Of a stretch of 64,000 nt of DNA, positions 8,245 to 15,978 are shown piece after piece. The stretch lies in contig NZ_FMIB01000002.1 of the NCBI RefSeq assembly GCF_900091475.1, positions 1,364,001 to 1,428,000 on the forward strand. Direction: 5' to 3'. The stretch comes from Micromonospora chersina. Its GTDB lineage: Bacteria; Actinomycetota; Actinomycetes; Mycobacteriales; Micromonosporaceae. The notes beneath the pieces are model-generated. The model was not told the DNA's origin, did no database searches, and was given only the letters and a program-made list of their open reading frames with translations. The position numbers and the translations under genes were made by a program. Within the stretch, counting starts at the first letter, position 1; each line of letters opens with the position of its first letter.

Positions 8245-9009
8245 TCAGCCGCCCAGGCCGAGCTGGGGATACAGGGCGTCGGGGGCGGCGACGGCTCCCT
8301 GCGGCCGTGCCACCGAGACAGGCGCGCCGAAGTCGCTGTAGCGCAGGGTGGCGTCGGGCATGCCGTTGGCCGCGGGGATCGCGAAACTGACCAGCCGGCC
8401 ATCGGCGTCCAGCGTCGCGCTGAACGCGTTGCTGCGGGCGCCGTCCGGGAAGCCGTCCGGGCCGGCGCGGAAGTTGATCCCGGTGCCGGCGCCGACCCGG
8501 GTCAGGTCGATCGTCCCGGTGACGTGCGGGCCGTCAGCTCGCGCGGTGACGATCGCGTTGATGAGGCGCGCCGAGCCGCCGGGATCGTTCCTGCCCGGGG
8601 CGAAGCTCACGGCGAAGTCCGCGGGCACCCGGGCCGGGTCGAGCCTCATCCATTCGTGGCCGACACCGGGGAGGTCCATGTCGGTCTTCAGGTAGACCTC
8701 GTCGTCGATCATCCGGATCTCGACGACCCGGCCGAGAGCCGAAATCGTGGTGTCGGCGCGCTTGTTGATGTTGTCAGCGTGCGCCACCGTCGTGACCTGG
8801 CTCGCGATGTCGGCGTCGACGCGGAAGCTCGTCTGATCGATGAACGCGGTGCCGGATCTCAGCAGGTCCGTCGCCTTCGTCGTGGTGGCGGCGTCAGCGC
8901 CGACTGTCGGCGCCCGGTCTGGTTCGTCTCCCACCCGCGCGCCGAGCGACCAACCCAGCAGAAGCAGGGTCACCGCGGACATCGCGGCCACTGCGGCTCG
9001 ACGCGTCAT
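8245..9009 (-). CDS. Exported protein, possibly LppX/LprG-like fold
   Basis: The product is 254 residues with an N-terminal signal or anchor (TRRAAVAAMSAVTLLLLGWSLGA). The rest reads like the lipid-carrier lipoprotein superfamily LppX/LprAFG or the related outer-surface beta-sheet proteins: VEIRMIDDEVYLKTDMDLPG, EWMRLDPARVP, ATLDADGRLVSFAIPA. These are the motifs seen in exported proteins that measure variables such as SATTKATDLLRSGTAF-type helical starts. No lipobox Cys follows the hydrophobic stretch, so it is probably secreted or membrane anchored rather than lipidated. The family assignment is tentative; function unknown. Confidence 0.65.
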   Translation of the reverse strand: MTRRAAVAAMSAVTLLLLGWSLGARVGDEPDRAPTVGADAATTTKATDLLRSGTAFIDQTSFRVDADIASQVTTVAHADNINKRADTTISALGRVVEIRMIDDEVYLKTDMDLPGVGHEWMRLDPARVPADFAVSFAPGRNDPGGSARLINAIVTARADGPHVTGTIDLTRVGAGTGINFRAGPDGFPDGARSNAFSATLDADGRLVSFAIPAANGMPDATLRYSDFGAPVSVARPQGAVAAPDALYPQLGLGG

Positions 9010-9074
9010 GGCCGCAGCGTAGGCCGCTCCCGCAAGGCCACGCGCAGGCTCGGCGCCGCCCCCGGCGCAGGGGT

Positions 9075-9572
9075 TCACCGGGGCGGGAGCAGACCCCGTT
9101 CGGCCATGAAGGCGCGCAGGGTCTCCGCGTCCTGGGCGGACATCAGGTGGCGTGGGATCACGGTCGCCGGCATCCGGCCGACGTACAGGATCCAGAAGTC
9201 CCGGGTGTCCTTCACCTGGGCGACCCCGTCCCACGCGATGCCGCCGGACTCGGAGCCGCTGCGCATCATGATGTTCTGGTCGGTGATGTCGTAGGCGCCC
9301 TCGACGGCGTAGCTGCCCGAGCGGCGCCGGGCGCGCCACCGCACCCAGGGTGCGTACAGCATCGACAGCAGCCCGGCCGCGACCAGCGCCACGGACAGCG
9401 GCACGATCCGGTCGCCCCGCGCGATCGCCCGTGAGACGGCGAGACCGATCACCCCGACCGCCGCCAGCACCGCGCCGATGTAGCCGTACCTGCGCAGCCG
9501 GACACTGCTGAGCGCCGCGGCCACCCGGCCGGGGTAGGTGGGATCGGCGGGAACGTCGAAACGGATGTGCAC
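9075..9572 (-). CDS. Membrane protein, YcxB-like
   Basis: The product is 165 residues from a GTG start (VHIRFDVPADP), which matches the usual beginning of YcxB-like proteins; another in-frame GTG at 9620 would add 16 residues. Two adjacent transmembrane helices (YIGAVLAAVGVIGLAVSRAIA and VPLSVALVAAGLLSMLYAPWV) are followed by a soluble PH-like C-terminal domain (YDITDQNIMMRSGSESGGIAWDGVAQVKDTRDFWILYVG). The role of this family is unknown. It is downstream of, and possibly co-transcribed towards, the exported protein gene on the same strand, with a 65-base gap. Confidence 0.7.
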   Translation of the reverse strand: MHIRFDVPADPTYPGRVAAALSSVRLRRYGYIGAVLAAVGVIGLAVSRAIARGDRIVPLSVALVAAGLLSMLYAPWVRWRARRRSGSYAVEGAYDITDQNIMMRSGSESGGIAWDGVAQVKDTRDFWILYVGRMPATVIPRHLMSAQDAETLRAFMAERGLLPPR

Positions 9573-9710
9573 GTCGAAACGATAGTGCCCCTGCCCGCTC
9601 GCGGGCGGTGCCCGGCTCACCCTGCCGGCCAGGATCGTCGAGGGCCGGCCGCTCGCCGGCTCCTCCTCTGCTTAGATCCTTCTGACGATCGAGGAAGGGA
9701 ACGGTACGCC

Positions 9711-10190
9711 GTGACGCCGGAGCTTCGGGAGCAGGAAGAACGCCTCCAGTTCGACCGCTTTGACCATGACGACGCCTGGGGCCTGGGAACTCTGCTGGTC
9801 GGGCTGGCCAGGGAGCGCGGCCACGGTGTCACCGTCGACATCCGCCTCGGCGACCACCAACTCTTCCACTACGCGCTGCCCGGCACCTCTGCCGACAACG
9901 ACGACTGGATCGAACGCAAGATCCGCGTCGTCCGCCGGTTCGGGCACAGCTCCTACCTCGTGGGCCAGACCTACCGCGACCGCGGCACCACCTTCGAGGA
10001 GAAATCCCACCTCGACGCGGCCCTGTACGCCGCCCACGGCGGCTGCTTCCCGATCATCCTCAGGGGCACCGGGCCGGTCGGCACCGTCACCGTCTCAGGA
10101 CTGCCCCAACTCGACGACCACCGCCTCGTCGTCGAGGCCCTCGAACTCTTCCTGGATGCCAGGAGCTCCGGTGACGGGGCCGTCTCGTGA
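9711..10190 (+). CDS. UPF0303 / heme-degrading-domain family protein
   Basis: The product is 159 residues and matches the UPF0303 group, often annotated as heme-degrading domain proteins (GlcG/HbpS-like fold). Characteristic segments are FDHDDAWGLGTLLVGLARERG, VTVDIRLGDHQLFHYALPGTSADNDDWIERKIRVVRRFG, GTTFEEKSHLDAALYAAHGGCFPI and VGTVTVSGLPQLDDHRLVVEAL. HbpS in Streptomyces binds heme and iron, but UPF0303 members lack a demonstrated activity, so a function is not claimed. The GTG at 9711 follows GAGGAAGGGA at workable spacing. Confidence 0.88.
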   Translation: MTPELREQEERLQFDRFDHDDAWGLGTLLVGLARERGHGVTVDIRLGDHQLFHYALPGTSADNDDWIERKIRVVRRFGHSSYLVGQTYRDRGTTFEEKSHLDAALYAAHGGCFPIILRGTGPVGTVTVSGLPQLDDHRLVVEALELFLDARSSGDGAVS

Positions 10191-10250
10191 ACGGCTGTTC
10201 CTCAACCGCGTGACGTTGAGCCTGTCCCACCCCTGTGCTCAACTCCCGTC

Positions 10251-10739
10251 ATGCATGTCGTCGTCACAGGGGCACTCGTGGAAAACGGCGCGGTCCTGCT
10301 GGTGCACCGCAGCCCGACCCGCCGGGCATACCCCGATCTCTGGGACCTGCCCGGGGGGCACGTCGAGGCGGGCGAGTCGGAACTTGAAGCCCTCGCGCGT
10401 GAGATGCGCGAGGAGCTCGGCGTTCACATTGTGGCGGAGTGCGCTTCACGGTTGGGCGACCTGCGTGCCGGCAGCGGTGCGGACGCCGTTCACCTGGGCG
10501 TCTGGCACGTGGGAGACTGGGTCGGCTCTCCCACCAACCGTGCACCTGACGAGCATGACGACATCGCCTGGGTCGGAATCGGCGAGCTGGACGACCTTCC
10601 CCTCGTGCACGACGGCATGGCGGCACTGGTCCGTTCTCTGCCCGAGCCCGACCGGCGGCCTCGTCGCGACGAAGCACGGACAGCGGCATCGCCGAGCGGT
10701 CCGGAGATCCCTGGTCTTGACGGCTCCACCGCCGCATGA
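10251..10739 (+). CDS. NUDIX hydrolase
   Basis: The product is 162 residues with a complete Nudix box: GGHVEAGESELEALAREMREELG, giving the G-x5-E-x7-R-E-U-x-E-E-x-G-U pattern with the Mg-binding glutamates. It hydrolyses a nucleoside diphosphate linked to another moiety; the substrate is not predictable. The N-terminal VVTGALVENGAVLLVHRS and the DLWDLPGG segment are typical of MutT-like enzymes. Two ATGs (10251 and 10255, different frames) occur; 10251 is the one in frame. The last 25 residues, after LPEPDRRPRRDE, look disordered. Confidence 0.92.
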   Translation: MHVVVTGALVENGAVLLVHRSPTRRAYPDLWDLPGGHVEAGESELEALAREMREELGVHIVAECASRLGDLRAGSGADAVHLGVWHVGDWVGSPTNRAPDEHDDIAWVGIGELDDLPLVHDGMAALVRSLPEPDRRPRRDEARTAASPSGPEIPGLDGSTAA

Positions 10740-10754
10740 GCGGGCGTCCGCGCA

Positions 10755-11252
10755 CTACTCGTTGACGAGCTGCTCGCGGAGAATGTCGGCGTGCCCGCAG
10801 TGCTGGGCCAGCTCGCGCAGCACGTGGAGATACACCCACCGCAGCGGAAGCGGCCCGCGCCGGTGCCCGCGGAGGATGTCGTCCAGCTCCAGGGACGCGG
10901 TCGCTCGGCGTGATGCCTCGCAGGCTTCGCGGTGCGCGTGCCGAACGCTGGCGATCGTGTCGTCGTCATCGAGGACGAAGGACTCCTCCGACACTGCGGG
11001 AATGCCGATCTCCGCGCGCGACCGGCCCGTGACCGCCTCGTCGAACCACACCTTCTCGACGAACGTCGCATGCTTCACCAGGCCCAGCAGGGTGGTCCGG
11101 GAGGCCACCAGCGACCGCCGCGCCTGTTCCTCGGTCAGCCCGTCCAGGCAGCCGTTGAGCGCGCCGCGATGCTCGTCGAGGAACGCCTCGAACTGGGCCT
11201 GAGCCGGCTTGGCGACGACCTCGTCGGCGAAGGTGGGCGGAAAGGAAGGCAT
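10755..11252 (-). CDS. DinB-fold protein (DUF664/MDMPI-like), copy 1
   Basis: The product is 165 residues with the four-helix DinB/YfiT fold: a first helix ending in FLDEHRGALNGCLDGLTEEQARRSL, the metal-ligand region LLGLVKHATFVEKVWFDEAV, and the C-terminal YLHVLRELAQHCGHADILREQL. The three His positions match the family's metal site. Such proteins include mycothiol-dependent S-transferases and isomerases in actinobacteria. The start at 11252 gives MPSFPPTFAD. A paralogue with the same layout lies 560 bases away at 11811-12368, and a CoaD-like gene sits between them. Confidence 0.88.
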   Translation of the reverse strand: MPSFPPTFADEVVAKPAQAQFEAFLDEHRGALNGCLDGLTEEQARRSLVASRTTLLGLVKHATFVEKVWFDEAVTGRSRAEIGIPAVSEESFVLDDDDTIASVRHAHREACEASRRATASLELDDILRGHRRGPLPLRWVYLHVLRELAQHCGHADILREQLVNE

Positions 11253-11340
11253 GGGCGAAGCATCCCAGACCATCGCCGTTCGAGTGCGGGGACCAGAGTC
11301 GGGTCGGCAATCGTGTGGCTGGGATGATCGTGGTCATGTG

Positions 11341-11814
11341 GTGGGTGTCGCGGTGACGGCTACGTCGGATCGTGGAGTGGCGCCGGTACGCGGCTCGTTG
11401 GCGGTGTATCCCGGCACGTTCGACCCGTTCACCCCGGGCCACCGCGATCTGGTGGCCCGCGCCCGGGTGATGTTCGACCGGGTCATCGTGTTGCTGGCGG
11501 TCAACGCCGACAAGCGACCGACCGCCGAGGCCACGACCAGGGCCCGACGCGTGCGCGACGCCGTACCGGCGGCCTGGGGCAATGTCGAGGTGGACACCTG
11601 GACCGGCCTGACCGCCGCCTACTGCCTGCGCCGCGGCGCCTCGGTCATCGTCCGCGGCCTACGCTCGGCCGCGGACCTTCGCCACGAGCACCAGCTCGCC
11701 GCGATGAACGAGCAGCTCGGCATTCAGACCATCTGGCTGCCGGCCCGCCCGGAGCTGGCCGCCACGTCCTCAACTGTCGCACGCGCATACCGCTCGACAG
11801 TTGAGGACGTCTAG
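11341..11814 (+). CDS. CoaD-like nucleotidyltransferase, C-terminally short
   Basis: The product resembles phosphopantetheine adenylyltransferase: AVYPGTFDPFTPGHRDLVARA with the TPGH nucleotide-binding motif, VIVRGLRSAADLRHEHQLAAMNEQL matching the CoaD core, and a final TSSTVAR like the ISSTxVR motif. It ends 10 residues after that motif, whereas CoaD enzymes usually continue about 25-30 residues. The loop NADK also differs from the NPxK of housekeeping CoaD. It is therefore more likely a paralogue than the essential enzyme. The start is uncertain: in-frame GTGs occur at 11338, 11341, 11353 and 11377. The 3' end contains a 16-bp perfect inverted repeat and shares its stop tetranucleotide CTAG with the convergent gene. 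Confidence 0.8.
   Translation: MGVAVTATSDRGVAPVRGSLAVYPGTFDPFTPGHRDLVARARVMFDRVIVLLAVNADKRPTAEATTRARRVRDAVPAAWGNVEVDTWTGLTAAYCLRRGASVIVRGLRSAADLRHEHQLAAMNEQLGIQTIWLPARPELAATSSTVARAYRSTVEDV
11764..11810. terminator. 16-bp perfect inverted repeat inside the CoaD-like coding end
   Basis: ACGTCCTCAACTGTCG (11764-11779) and its exact reverse complement CGACAGTTGAGGACGT (11795-11810) are separated by 15 bases. The hairpin ends one base before the shared stop codons of two convergent genes. It could act as a bidirectional terminator embedded in coding sequence; a template-switch origin is the alternative. Confidence 0.6.
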
Positions 11815-12368
11815 ATGGTGAAGTCCGGGGGCGCGCCTTCACCCACGCGGCCGTCCACCGCCTCTCGGAGGATGTCCGCGTGGCCCGTGTGTCGTGCGTA
11901 CTCCTCAACCATGTCCAGGAGCATCGCGCGCACTGTGGGCGTGCGGCCGTCCGGCCAGGTGAAGGACGCCGGCCCGTCGAGCCCGCGCTCCCTGATGACC
12001 GCAGCCACGAGCTCGCGCGAACGCTCGACGGCTGCTCGCCACAGCGCGTAGACATCTTCCGGAGAGTCCAGCGCCCCGGTGCGCCATTCCCAGTCGGGGT
12101 CGGCGTCGAAATCCACGGTGTCCCACGGGGCTCCGTACTCCTGTCCGGCGAGCTTGACGGCCAGCCAGTCGGCCTCGACCAACGCCACATGCTTGACGAG
12201 ACCACCGAGGGTCATGGCACTGGCGGCGGTGGTCGCGCGCAGACCCTGCTCGTCGAGTCCCGACGTCTTCCAGGCGAAGGTGCGCCGGTTGCGCTCGAGA
12301 ACCGACAACAGGGACTGGGCCTCGGTGGAGTCCGCCGACGGGGAGGGCTGCGGAGACGCTTCGCTCAT
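11811..12368 (-). CDS. DinB-fold protein (DUF664/MDMPI-like), copy 2
   Basis: The product is 185 residues with the DinB fold: a first helix LLSVLERNRRTFAWKTSGLDEQGLRATTAASAMTLGGLVKHVALVEADWLAVKL holding the first metal-binding His, and the ending MLLDMVEEYARHTGHADILREAVDGRVGE with the HxxHADxLRE signature. It is longer than copy 1 by an acidic insert (DFDADPDWEWRTG). The start at 12368 (MSEASPQPS) is taken because the residues before it in the open frame are not conserved in the family. Its TAG stop overlaps the CoaD-like TAG inside CTAG. Confidence 0.88.
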   Translation of the reverse strand: MSEASPQPSPSADSTEAQSLLSVLERNRRTFAWKTSGLDEQGLRATTAASAMTLGGLVKHVALVEADWLAVKLAGQEYGAPWDTVDFDADPDWEWRTGALDSPEDVYALWRAAVERSRELVAAVIRERGLDGPASFTWPDGRTPTVRAMLLDMVEEYARHTGHADILREAVDGRVGEGAPPDFTI

Positions 12369-12695
12369 GGCCGGCAGCATAGCCAGCCGCTGGTCCACCG
12401 CTCATCGGCAGACGCGGATGCGGCACGGTCTTCCCGAACGCACGCGGGCCGTCGCCGGGCCGGGCCGGCGGGTGATCTCCCGGCGGCACGACTGCGAGGG
12501 TTCGCGGTCGTGACGGACATCATCATGTCCCCGGCGGGGACCGCGCTGCTGCTGGCGAACGCGGCCTCCCGGCGCATCCCGGCGAGCCCGTGCCGGCCCA
12601 CCAGATCGACGCCTACCTGGACTTCTTCGGGCTCTGAGCCGCGGATCGGCCCGGGCCTCGGGAACCAGGCGGGCCGTGCGGACGACTACCTGTAC
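12369..12695. other. 327-base region without an intact gene
   Basis: This stretch separates DinB copy 2 from the divergent anti-sigma gene and must hold both promoters. It contains a possible frameshifted gene remnant on the plus strand (12510-12637, listed separately). No clear palindromic operator or RNA gene was seen. Confidence 0.5.
12510..12637 (+). pseudogene. Possible frameshifted gene remnant
   Basis: From GTG 12510 a frame reads VTDIIMSPAGTALLLANAASRRIP. Shifting frame at about 12575 continues as HPGEPVPAHQIDAYLDFFGL and stops at TGA 12635. The second part reads like a natural protein C-terminus. This suggests the decayed tail of a gene, but its family was not recognised and chance open reading in GC-rich DNA is possible. 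Confidence 0.25.
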
Positions 12696-13433
12696 ATGGC
12701 GTGTGAGCAGTGGCGGGAGATCCTGTCGGCGCAGCTCGACGGGGAGGCGTCCCGGTCGGAGAGCGAGGCGGCCGACGCGCACCTGGCGGGCTGCGCCGGC
12801 TGCCGGGGTTGGTTCGAGGCGGCCGCCGGGGTGACCCGGCGGGCCCGTACGCAGCTCGCCCCGCAGGTGCCCGACCTCGTCGACGCGGTGCTCGCCGCCG
12901 CGCCGCCGCCCCGGCCCGGGTGGCGGGAGCGGCTGGCGCTGGGGCTGCGCGGGGTGCTCGGGCTGCTCGGCGCGGTCCAGCTCGTGCTCGGCCTGGCCCA
13001 GGTGGGCCGCGAGACCGTGATCGACCACGGGCACGCCGCCGGCCAGCACCTGTGGCACGAGTCGGCCGCGTGGAACGTGGCGGTGGGAGCCGGCTTCCTG
13101 TACGTGGCGCTGCGGCGCTCCGCCCCGGCGGGGCTGCTGCCGATGCTGAGCGCGTTCGTCGCCACCCTGGTGCTGCTGTCGGTGAACGACCTGATCACCG
13201 GGCAGGTGGCGGTGCAGCGGCTGGTCAGCCACGGCTTCCTGCTGGTCGGCTGGGTGGTGATGGTGCTGCTCGCCCGGCCCCGGTGGCGCCCCGGCGGCAC
13301 GCCGCCCCGCCAGGGCCGCCCGGCCGGGTCGCGCTGGTCCCTGCGTACGGAGGAGCCGCCGGAGCCGGCCCCGCTGCGCCTGCTGCCGCCCGCGCCGTAC
13401 GCCGCGCAGGCCCGCCACCGCCGGGCCGCCTGA
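12696..13433 (+). CDS. Zinc-finger anti-sigma factor, multi-pass membrane protein
   Basis: The product is 245 residues. The N-terminus MACEQWREILSAQLDGEA followed by His29, Cys33 and Cys36 (HLAGCAGC) is the zf-HC2 motif of zinc-binding anti-sigma factors, with Cys3 as a possible further ligand. About four transmembrane segments follow (VLGLLGAVQLVLGLA, WNVAVGAGFLYVAL, LLPMLSAFVATLVLLSV, LVSHGFLLVGWVVMVLLA), then a Pro/Arg-rich cytoplasmic tail. It is tail-to-tail with the SigC-type sigma gene, only 24 bases apart, so it most likely holds that sigma factor at the membrane. The ATG at 12696 fits the usual start of these proteins. Confidence 0.88.
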   Translation: MACEQWREILSAQLDGEASRSESEAADAHLAGCAGCRGWFEAAAGVTRRARTQLAPQVPDLVDAVLAAAPPPRPGWRERLALGLRGVLGLLGAVQLVLGLAQVGRETVIDHGHAAGQHLWHESAAWNVAVGAGFLYVALRRSAPAGLLPMLSAFVATLVLLSVNDLITGQVAVQRLVSHGFLLVGWVVMVLLARPRWRPGGTPPRQGRPAGSRWSLRTEEPPEPAPLRLLPPAPYAAQARHRRAA

Positions 13434-13457
13434 CCGGCGGACGGTCCGGCAGCGCCG

Positions 13458-14033
13458 TCAGACCGCGCGGCCGCCCCGGGCCGGTCGGGCGTCGCCCTGC
13501 CAGGCGGCGACCAGGTCCTCGCGGGCCCGGGCCACCCGGGAGCGGATGGTGCCGACCGGGCAGCCGCACACCTGGGCCGCCTCGGCGTAGGAGAGGCCGA
13601 CCACCTGGGTGGCGACGAACGCCTCCCGCCGCTCCGGAGCGAGCCCGGCGATGAGCCCGCGCAGGGTGATCGCGTCGTCCCCGCCCGGGGTGACCGCGCC
13701 GGCCGCCTCGGCCGCGGCCTGCCAGTCGGGCAGGGCGGCGACCCGGGGACGTGCCGTGGCGGCCCGGACGTGGTCCACGGCGACCCGCCGCGCGATGGTG
13801 AAGACCCAGGTGCGCGCCGCCGACCGGCCGGCGAAACCGGGCAGGCCGCGCAGCGCGCGCAGGAACGTCTCCTGGGTCAGGTCGTCGGCCTCCGCAGGGC
13901 CGGCCAGGTGCGCGAGGAAGCGCCACACCGGGCCCTGGAGGGCCCGGACGAACGCGGCGGCGGCCTGCTGGTCGCCCCGGCCGGCCCGGTGCGCCCACCG
14001 GGTCACCTCCTCGTCGTCGGCCTCGGGACTCAT
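13458..14033 (-). CDS. sigC: ECF sigma factor, SigC type
   Basis: The product is 191 residues with region 2 (FVRALQGPVWRFLAHLAGPAEADDLTQETFLRALRGLPGF, ARTWVFTIARRVAVDHVR) and region 4 (REAFVATQVVGLSYAEAAQVCGCPVGTIRSRVARAREDLVAAW). The VWRF...DDLTQETFLRA and VCGCPVGTIRSRVARAR segments closely resemble mycobacterial SigC. It directs RNA polymerase to a specific regulon. The zinc anti-sigma gene faces it across 24 bases, an arrangement that differs from the usual sigma-then-anti-sigma operon. Confidence in the sigma function is high; orthology to SigC is inferred. Confidence 0.9.
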   Translation of the reverse strand: MSPEADDEEVTRWAHRAGRGDQQAAAAFVRALQGPVWRFLAHLAGPAEADDLTQETFLRALRGLPGFAGRSAARTWVFTIARRVAVDHVRAATARPRVAALPDWQAAAEAAGAVTPGGDDAITLRGLIAGLAPERREAFVATQVVGLSYAEAAQVCGCPVGTIRSRVARAREDLVAAWQGDARPARGGRAV

Positions 14034-14186
14034 CCGCGACCGGCCCGCCGGTCCACCGTCGTCATGAGCGACGGTACGGGCGCGAGCCTCGCTCGGTTCA
14101 TCCCTGGCGTCCTCCCTGCCCCCTCGCCGCCGACCGGACGGTCGCAGGTTGGTCGGCCGGCGGGGCCGGAAAGTTCCCGGGCCCGC

Positions 14187-14660
14187 TCAGGAGCTGACGG
14201 TGACCTCGACGGGCCCGACCCGCAGCACGCCGTCGGTGAGCGGGGAGCAGCGCACGCCGCCCCGGCCGCGCAGCGCCTTCCAGGTGCCGGGCGCGATGGT
14301 GACGTCCAGCCAGGCGCAGGGCGGGGCGGCCCGGTGCACCCGCAGGCTGACCGGCCCGTCGCCGGAGTCCAGGGTGAGCACCCGGCCGACCATCTCGTCC
14401 ACGGCGATGCCGCTGGTCAGCACGTTGCGCCGGACCTGGGTGAGGTCGGCGCCGGCAGGCAGGGACTCCTGCGCGATCAGCGTCACGCTCGCCTCACGGT
14501 GCGCCGGCCGGCCGAAGTAGCGGTCGCCCACGACGCCCAGCCCGGCCCGGATCCGGACCTCCTCCACCAGCTCGCCGGGCGGCGCCGGGGCCGGGCCGTC
14601 CGCCGGCCGGCCCACGTAGCGGTGCACCGGCGAGGCGAGTAACTGGACGATCTCGGGCAT
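14187..14660 (-). CDS. MOSC-domain protein
   Basis: The product is 157 residues with a MOSC (molybdenum cofactor sulfurase C-terminal) domain: RIRAGLGVVGDRYFG, then REASVTLIAQESL, LTQVRRNVLTSGI, and the conserved Cys in PPCAWLDVTIAPGTWKALRGRGGVRC. MOSC proteins such as YiiM/YuaD handle sulfur attached to the molybdenum cofactor or to N-hydroxylated substrates. The terminal segment GVLRVGPVEVTV is the usual last strand. The gene has no clear operon partner; 153 bases without a gene separate it from sigC upstream on the same strand. Confidence 0.88.
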   Translation of the reverse strand: MPEIVQLLASPVHRYVGRPADGPAPAPPGELVEEVRIRAGLGVVGDRYFGRPAHREASVTLIAQESLPAGADLTQVRRNVLTSGIAVDEMVGRVLTLDSGDGPVSLRVHRAAPPCAWLDVTIAPGTWKALRGRGGVRCSPLTDGVLRVGPVEVTVSS

Positions 14661-14750
14661 GCGCCGATTGTAGACACGGACGTACCGCCACCAAACCGGA
14701 CGTTAGCCGCCCTCACGTGTCCACGCTCGGTGGAGGGCGTTGTACCGGGC

Positions 14751-15959
14751 GTGACGGCGAGACGGTCCACCCCGGCCGGGCGTCACCCCGGGCTGGGACG
14801 GCAGATTGCATGGGCGCGGCGCGAGAACGAACGCCGGCGGCGCGCGTACGAGACGGCGGCCCGGGACTGGCGCCGCCGCGACCAGCACCTGGAACGGCTA
14901 CGGATCGAGGCGACCGGGTTCCACGGGTGCGCCCTGCCCGGCACCGAGCTGCCGGTGCGGCTCGACGACGGCGAGGTGGTCTACCGGATCCTGCCGGTGG
15001 CGGAGCTGGTCGAGGCGGAGGCCCGGCACCTGCCCGGTCTCCCCGCGCCCGACCCGGCGCTCACCGCGGAGCTGCTCGACCCGGCCGGCGGCCCGCTCCC
15101 CACCGGGCTGCGGGTGGTGGACACCGGCGCCGCCGTGGTGACCGACCGGCGGACCGTCTTCGCCGGACGGGCCGGCCGACGCGAGTGGGCCCACGCCGAC
15201 CTGCGCGGGCCGGGGCACCACCCCGGCGCGCCGGTCACCCTGCTGCACCCCGGGGACGGCGGGCGCCCGGCCGGGCTCCGGGTGCCGGTGAGCGCGGCGG
15301 CGAACTTCCGCTTCTACCTCACCCTGGCGTACGCCACCGCCACGGGAACCCGCGACACGGTGGCCGCGGGGCTGGACGCGCTGCTGGCCGACCACCGCTC
15401 GGTCCGGCCACGGCCACCGCGGCCGCTCGGTGTCGCGGACGCCCCGGTGGTACGGCGGCGTCCGGAGCGCCTGGCCGCGGCCGGGGCCGTGGCGATCGCC
15501 GTGCTGCTCGGGGTGACGGCCGCGGGCACCTGGCCGGCAACGGCCGGTCCGGCGCACCGTGCGGGGCCGGCCACGGGCAGCGCCACCGGCGCCCCGGACG
15601 GCGACCTCGCGCCGGATCCGCTCCCCGCCCCGGCGGGCGGTGGCGACGGCGGGCCGGCCCCGTCGCCGGCCGGCGGACCCGCCCCGCTTCCCCACCCGGC
15701 CGGGGGGCCCACCCGGCCGACCGTGACGCAGACCCCGGCCGGGGCCGGCACGACGCAGGTAGTGCTCCCGGCGCCGTCCCGCGCCACGGCGCCCACGCCG
15801 GCGGCGCCGTCGACGACCCCGCCGGCGGTGGGCCCCACCGGGAGCCCGTCCCCCACGGTGAGTCCGTCCGGAAGCCCCACCGGGACGACGCCCGGGACGC
15901 CGCCCCCGACGGGCGCCTGCCGGCCGCCGGTGGACCCGCCGCAGTGCCGGCGCGGCTGA
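14751..15959 (+). CDS. Unrecognised single-pass membrane protein with Pro/Thr-rich tail
   Basis: The product is about 402 residues and its family was not recognised. Residues about 25-60 form a strongly charged helix (ARRENERRRRAYETAARDWRRRDQHLERLR), a likely coiled coil. Residues 60-220 form a soluble domain with a repeated RVVDTGAAVVTDRRTVFAGR-like strand pattern, which resembles the short C-terminal part of proteins that read a cellular state through a PH-like fold, but this is weak. One transmembrane helix (about 240-262) is followed by a 130-residue low-complexity Pro/Gly/Thr extracellular tail ending in CRPPVDPPQCRRG. The GTG at 14751 is preceded by GGAGGG at long spacing; GTG 14730 is possible. 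Confidence 0.7.
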   Translation: MTARRSTPAGRHPGLGRQIAWARRENERRRRAYETAARDWRRRDQHLERLRIEATGFHGCALPGTELPVRLDDGEVVYRILPVAELVEAEARHLPGLPAPDPALTAELLDPAGGPLPTGLRVVDTGAAVVTDRRTVFAGRAGRREWAHADLRGPGHHPGAPVTLLHPGDGGRPAGLRVPVSAAANFRFYLTLAYATATGTRDTVAAGLDALLADHRSVRPRPPRPLGVADAPVVRRRPERLAAAGAVAIAVLLGVTAAGTWPATAGPAHRAGPATGSATGAPDGDLAPDPLPAPAGGGDGGPAPSPAGGPAPLPHPAGGPTRPTVTQTPAGAGTTQVVLPAPSRATAPTPAAPSTTPPAVGPTGSPSPTVSPSGSPTGTTPGTPPPTGACRPPVDPPQCRRG

Positions 15960-15978
15960 GCCGGGGCCGGTCCGGCCG

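Noticed and set aside
11341..11814. The CoaD-like gene as the essential coaD
   Set aside because: The NADK loop and short C-terminus differ from housekeeping enzymes, and the gene is not next to the usual coaD partners (rsmD, recG).
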